Assembly: GCA_934254835.1 (NCBI GenBank) | Contig: CAKQMI010000030.1 | Location: forward strand, 1-24,388 | From: an uncultured Clostridia bacterium | GTDB taxonomy: Bacteria > Bacillota > Clostridia > Christensenellales > CAG-917 | DNA: 24,388 nt | Direction of reading: 5' to 3' | Shown: positions 21,174-24,388 of the stretch, in pieces | Layout: the number at the start of each line of letters is the position of its first letter | Numbering within the stretch: the first letter of the stretch is position 1 | Translations under genes and position numbers: made by a program | Notes under the pieces: generated by a model | The model's input: only the letters and a program-made list of their open reading frames with translations | Told to the model about the DNA's origin: nothing | Database searches by the model: none

Positions 21174-21964
21174 AAGAGAAAATGAAGAATTTCAAATTTA
21201 CGCGAAAAGCCTTTGCTTATCCGTATATGCTGTTTTTGCTGGTTTTCGTCGTGACACCGCTGGTGCTGATTCTTGCCAACGCGTTCATATACAACGGAAA
21301 ATTCAGCTTCAAAAACTTTGCGATTTTCTTCACCGAAAAGTCGAGTTTGGTGGTGCTTGGCAACTCAATTCTCGTGGGACTTTTGACGACGATAATTTGC
21401 ATAGTTTTGGGATATCCCGCGGCGTATTTTTTGGCGAAGTACAGCGCAAGCAAGATTTTTGTGCTGTTGTTTATCCTGCCCATGTGGGTAAACTTTCTTA
21501 TCCGTACGCTCGCGACGAAAGCCATTTTCGTGTCATTGAATATTCCGCTCGGTATGGGGACGGTCGTATTCGGAATGGTTTACAACTATTTGCCGTTTAT
21601 GATACTTCCATTGCACACGGTGCTGTCGAGCATTGACAAAAACTATATCGAGGCGGCAGAGGACCTTGGCGCGGACAAATTCCAAGTTTTCACAAAAACG
21701 GTATTGCCGTTGTCGGTGCCGGGCATTTTGAGCGGAATCACGATGGTGTTTATTCCCACGATTTCGACGTTTGCGATAAGCCAACTTTTGTCGGACAGCA
21801 CGGTATTTTTGTTCGGCGACAGCATACAGATGAAGTTTGACCAAGGCTTGTACGGCGTCGGAAGCGTCATGAGTTTGGTTATGATTATTTTGGTGCTTGT
21901 CAGCAACTTCGTATTGAGCAAGTTTTCCAAAACTTCGGCACCGGGAGGTAGGAACTTATGGTAA
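21170..21964 (+). CDS. potB: spermidine/putrescine ABC transporter permease
   Basis: A 264-aa membrane protein with about six helices. The EAA loop that docks on PotA is seen as YIEAAEDLGADKFQVFTKTV. The N-terminal FAYPYMLFLLVFVVTPLVLI matches family proteins. ATG 21170 overlaps the potA stop (ATGA) and has GGAGG at 21158-21162; in-frame codons further upstream would lie within potA. Pairs with PotC to form the translocation channel. The last 7 nt overlap potC. Confidence 0.94.
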   Translation: MKEKMKNFKFTRKAFAYPYMLFLLVFVVTPLVLILANAFIYNGKFSFKNFAIFFTEKSSLVVLGNSILVGLLTTIICIVLGYPAAYFLAKYSASKIFVLLFILPMWVNFLIRTLATKAIFVSLNIPLGMGTVVFGMVYNYLPFMILPLHTVLSSIDKNYIEAAEDLGADKFQVFTKTVLPLSVPGILSGITMVFIPTISTFAISQLLSDSTVFLFGDSIQMKFDQGLYGVGSVMSLVMIILVLVSNFVLSKFSKTSAPGGRNLW

Positions 21965-22776
21965 AGAAATTTTTTGCAAAAGCCTATCTTTATATATTGT
22001 TGGCGTTGCTGTACGCGCCGATAGTGCTGATTATTATATTTTCGTTTTTCAACACGTCGCTGTTCACGTTTGACAACGGGTTCAGTTTCGAGTCGTACAA
22101 GTCGATATTTTCGTCCGACAAAACGCCCGAACTTTTGTCGGCGTTGAAAAATACGCTGATTATCGCGGTGGTATCGAGCGTAATATCGACGCTTATCGGC
22201 ACCTTTTCGGCAATCGGCATTTACTGCTTGAAACCCCGCGCAAGAAAAGTCGTTGAAAACGTCAACCAACTGCCCATCATCAACAGCGAAATCGTTATGG
22301 CGGTGTCGCTGATGATATTCTTCGTCACGTTCGCGTTCCCCGCGGGATATTTCCGCCTGATTATCGGACACGTCAGTTTCTGCACACCGTACGTTATTTT
22401 GTCGGTGTTGCCGAAACTTCAGACGATGGACAACAACGTTTACGAGGCGGCGCTCGACCTCGGCGCAAACCCCTTCAAGGCGATGGTCAAGGTTATTTTG
22501 CCCATACTTGCGCCCAGCATTATGTCGGGCTTTATGATGGCGTTCACGCTGTCGATGGACGACTTTATCATCACCCAAATCAACAAGGGCGCGGCGACCG
22601 GCATCAACACTCTTTCGACTTATATCTACGCCGACGCGAGGGTGCAAGGATTGTCGCCGTTCTGGTTTGCGATTTTCAGCATCATCTTTATCGTGGTGCT
22701 TACGACCATACTTGTCGTCAACGTCGTCAAGGTCAAAAAAGAAAAGGCGGACAAGAAAAAGGAGGTTAAAGCATGA
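21958..22776 (+). CDS. potC: spermidine/putrescine ABC transporter permease
   Basis: A 272-aa membrane protein with about six helices; EAA loop YEAALDLGANPFKAMVKVI; typical SMDDFIIT segment and GINTLSTYIYADAR. The end is a Lys-rich cytoplasmic tail (KVKKEKADKKKEVKA). GGGAGG at 21943-21948 precedes the ATG, which overlaps potB by 7 nt, and the stop overlaps potD's start (ATGA), so the three are translationally coupled. Confidence 0.94.
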   Translation: MVKKFFAKAYLYILLALLYAPIVLIIIFSFFNTSLFTFDNGFSFESYKSIFSSDKTPELLSALKNTLIIAVVSSVISTLIGTFSAIGIYCLKPRARKVVENVNQLPIINSEIVMAVSLMIFFVTFAFPAGYFRLIIGHVSFCTPYVILSVLPKLQTMDNNVYEAALDLGANPFKAMVKVILPILAPSIMSGFMMAFTLSMDDFIITQINKGAATGINTLSTYIYADARVQGLSPFWFAIFSIIFIVVLTTILVVNVVKVKKEKADKKKEVKA

Positions 22777-24269
22777 ATAAAAAGGCTATTAAAATCCTTA
22801 TTGTGTCCGTGATTATTGCGGTTATCGTGGGTGGAACGGTTGCGGGAATTGTCATCGTCAACCTCGACAGACAAAAAGAAAAACTTGTGGTTTATAACTG
22901 GGCGGACTATATCGATCCCTCCAACATCACCTTGTTTGAAAAGTATTATAAGGAAAAAACAGGCAAGGATATCGAGGTCGTTTACAGCACCTTCGACACC
23001 AACGAAACGATGATGACCGAGGTCACGAAAGGCGACAGCCAAATCGACCTCGTTTGCCCCAGCGAATACTCCATTCAAAAGTTGAAAGAAAAAGACCTGT
23101 TGCAACCACTTGGAATGTCGGGAAGTGATTATGAGTATATGAACAACGTCTATCCCGCCATTCGCGACAGAGTCGAGAGCATCTTCGGTGCGGAAATGAA
23201 CGACTACTTCGTGCCGTATATGTGGGGGACGCTCGGCATAATGTACAACGTCGAAAAGGTCAGGAAAGAAGACCTCGAAGCGGGCTGGGGTATCCTTTGG
23301 AATAAGAAGAATAATCCCGAACTTGAAGGGAAAATCCTTGTGAAAGACAGCGTCCGCGACATCTATGCCGCCACCGTTTGCTACTTAAAAGAGGAAGGAA
23401 AACTTGATGGCACGCCGTACGCCGACTTGTCCATCGAAAAACTTATCAATACCGTCGACAGCACGCTTTTGAAAATGTGCGAGGTCGCGCTGTTGGAGCA
23501 GAGAAAACATATTAAAGGCTACGAAGTCGATTTCGGCAAGGACGATATGATCAATAGAATCGCATACGTCGACCTTGCTTGGTCGGGCGACGCAATGTAC
23601 GCAATCGAGGAAAGCTACAACCCCAACAAAACCTTCAAAAACCTTGCAACCGGCGAAGAAACCAACTACCTTTTGGACTACTTCGTGCCTGAAACCGGTG
23701 GCAACGTATGGTTCGACGGTTGGGCAATCCCCAAAAACGCGCAAAACGTCCCCGCCGCTCGCGAGTTCATCAACTTTATGTGCCGTCCCGACGTCGCGAT
23801 GCGCAATATGATGGAAATCGGCTATACCTGTTCGTTTGATCCCGATAAATATATTAAGGGCAACGACGAGTTTACCATCGAAGCCATCAACTGCCTTATT
23901 GAAAACGAGTACATTTGGGAAATTTCCGACGAAGAAATTGCTGAACTTTATCCCGAAAACGACGGAATTATAAAAGAAATCGACGGCGTTAAGTACGACC
24001 TTACCGAGTTCTTCGGCGACTATAGAAGATACCCCGATTTTGAAAGCGACACCGAGGGCAAACTCGGCGTAATGCAGGACTTCGGCGCAAATAACGACGC
24101 TGCGGTCAGTATGTGGGAAAGGGTGAAAGGCGGTGACGACGTCCCGTGGGAACTTATCGTCGCAATCGTTGCTTGCGTTGCGATTGTTGCGGGCGCGTTC
24201 GGAATATGCTTCATTGTCCGCCACGTCAAATCCAAACGGCAACTTCATGTCGATGAGGAAACCAAATAA
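22773..24269 (+). CDS. potD: polyamine-binding protein with membrane segments at both ends
   Basis: A 498-aa periplasmic-type binding protein that delivers spermidine or putrescine to PotBC. The binding domain begins LVVYNWADYIDPS (near 38) and shows family motifs: VVYSTFDTNETMM, DLVCPSEYSIQKL, PYMWGTLGIMYN, AWSGDAMYAI, WFDGWAIPKNA and AREFINFMCRPD. The N-terminal helix (about 6-30) has no lipobox Cys, so it is probably an uncleaved anchor. A second helix lies at the C-terminus (about 460-482) followed by a basic tail. Usual PotD has about 350 residues and a lipid anchor, so this double anchoring is odd. Start overlaps potC's stop; AAGGAGG lies about 7 nt before the ATG. Confidence 0.92.
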   Translation: MNKKAIKILIVSVIIAVIVGGTVAGIVIVNLDRQKEKLVVYNWADYIDPSNITLFEKYYKEKTGKDIEVVYSTFDTNETMMTEVTKGDSQIDLVCPSEYSIQKLKEKDLLQPLGMSGSDYEYMNNVYPAIRDRVESIFGAEMNDYFVPYMWGTLGIMYNVEKVRKEDLEAGWGILWNKKNNPELEGKILVKDSVRDIYAATVCYLKEEGKLDGTPYADLSIEKLINTVDSTLLKMCEVALLEQRKHIKGYEVDFGKDDMINRIAYVDLAWSGDAMYAIEESYNPNKTFKNLATGEETNYLLDYFVPETGGNVWFDGWAIPKNAQNVPAAREFINFMCRPDVAMRNMMEIGYTCSFDPDKYIKGNDEFTIEAINCLIENEYIWEISDEEIAELYPENDGIIKEIDGVKYDLTEFFGDYRRYPDFESDTEGKLGVMQDFGANNDAAVSMWERVKGGDDVPWELIVAIVACVAIVAGAFGICFIVRHVKSKRQLHVDEETK

Positions 24270-24295
24270 AATCCGCTTGCAAAACACAATAAATC

Positions 24296-24334
24296 AAAAA
24301 AACCGATTGCAGTTGCAATCGGTTTTTTGTTTTT
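24296..24334. terminator. terminator shared by potD and the converging XRE gene
   Basis: AAAAAACCGATTGC (24297-24310), loop AGTT, GCAATCGGTTTTTT (24315-24328): 14 pairs with A and T runs on both sides, so it can serve both strands. Confidence 0.92.
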
Positions 24335-24388
24335 AATCTGTAATGCCCAAAAGATAATCGGCGGAAACCTCAAATATTTTGCACAACT
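24333..24388 (-). CDS. C-terminal end of an XRE-type helix-turn-helix regulator (partial)
   Basis: Minus-strand frame running off the window edge: LCKIFEVSADYLLGITD then TAA at 24335-24333. This ending is the usual last helix of Cro/C1-type domains (compare the family pattern xxKxFxVSxDYLLGxxD). If the protein stops here it would be a small regulator. Only 17 residues are visible; the gene's start lies outside the window. Confidence 0.65.
   Translation of the reverse strand, partial: LCKIFEVSADYLLGITD

Noticed and set aside
21643..22647. 334-codon minus-strand frame opposite potB and potC
   Set aside because: Antisense to two clear permease genes with EAA motifs; the product is Arg/His-rich without family likeness.

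Overview
The window looks like chromosome of a low-to-mid GC Gram-positive anaerobe of the Clostridia (Bacillota). The basis is consensus sigma-A promoters, purine-rich ribosome binding sites, many intrinsic terminators, a PyrR-type RNA attenuator, a rubrerythrin, and a potABCD operon behind an XRE-cupin regulator. I cannot name a genus. No rRNA, tRNA, transposase, integrase, CRISPR array or phage gene is seen.

Left part (1-6300): five type IV pilin-like (class III signal) genes lie on both strands, mostly as single-gene units with their own terminators. Two of them (170 and 1827) share an almost identical 5' region and N-terminus in inverted orientation but have unrelated C-terminal parts. 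Two others (2187 and 5482) have perfect TTGACA-N17-TATAAT promoters that end 6-9 bases before the ATG, so their mRNAs should be leaderless or nearly so. The pilin gene at 2187 is followed by a small membrane HExxH protein and by malQ (4-alpha-glucanotransferase). No pilus ATPase, platform protein or prepilin peptidase is present. The gaps hold two families of short palindromic repeats. One is REP-like. The other is a modular array of small, sequence-variable hairpins joined by constant 7-nt linkers, with six copies in the window. A 55-aa protein is tucked into this repeat region.

Middle (6601-12375): one gene encodes a 1872-aa secreted, C-terminally membrane-anchored protein with YDG/MBG-like repeats. 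It has its own promoter and terminator. Rubrerythrin (12678-13217) follows as a separate unit.

Pyrimidine region (13650-17021): pyrR and a uracil permease form one transcription unit behind a readable attenuator: PyrR-binding hairpin, mutually exclusive antiterminator, and terminator directly before pyrR. The converging upp (uracil phosphoribosyltransferase) completes a uracil uptake and salvage module.

Right part (17100-24335): two tandem DUF1508 (YegP-like) genes come first. One product is membrane-anchored with a charged, proline-rich linker. The other is small with a histone-H1-like Lys/Ala/Pro tail. A perfect consensus promoter then drives an XRE-cupin regulator followed by potA, potB, potC and potD, overlapping and translationally coupled, for spermidine/putrescine import. 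PotD is unusual in having membrane segments at both ends and no lipobox; PotA has an insertion and an extra C-terminal domain. The last 56 bases hold the C-terminal end of another XRE-type regulator on the minus strand.
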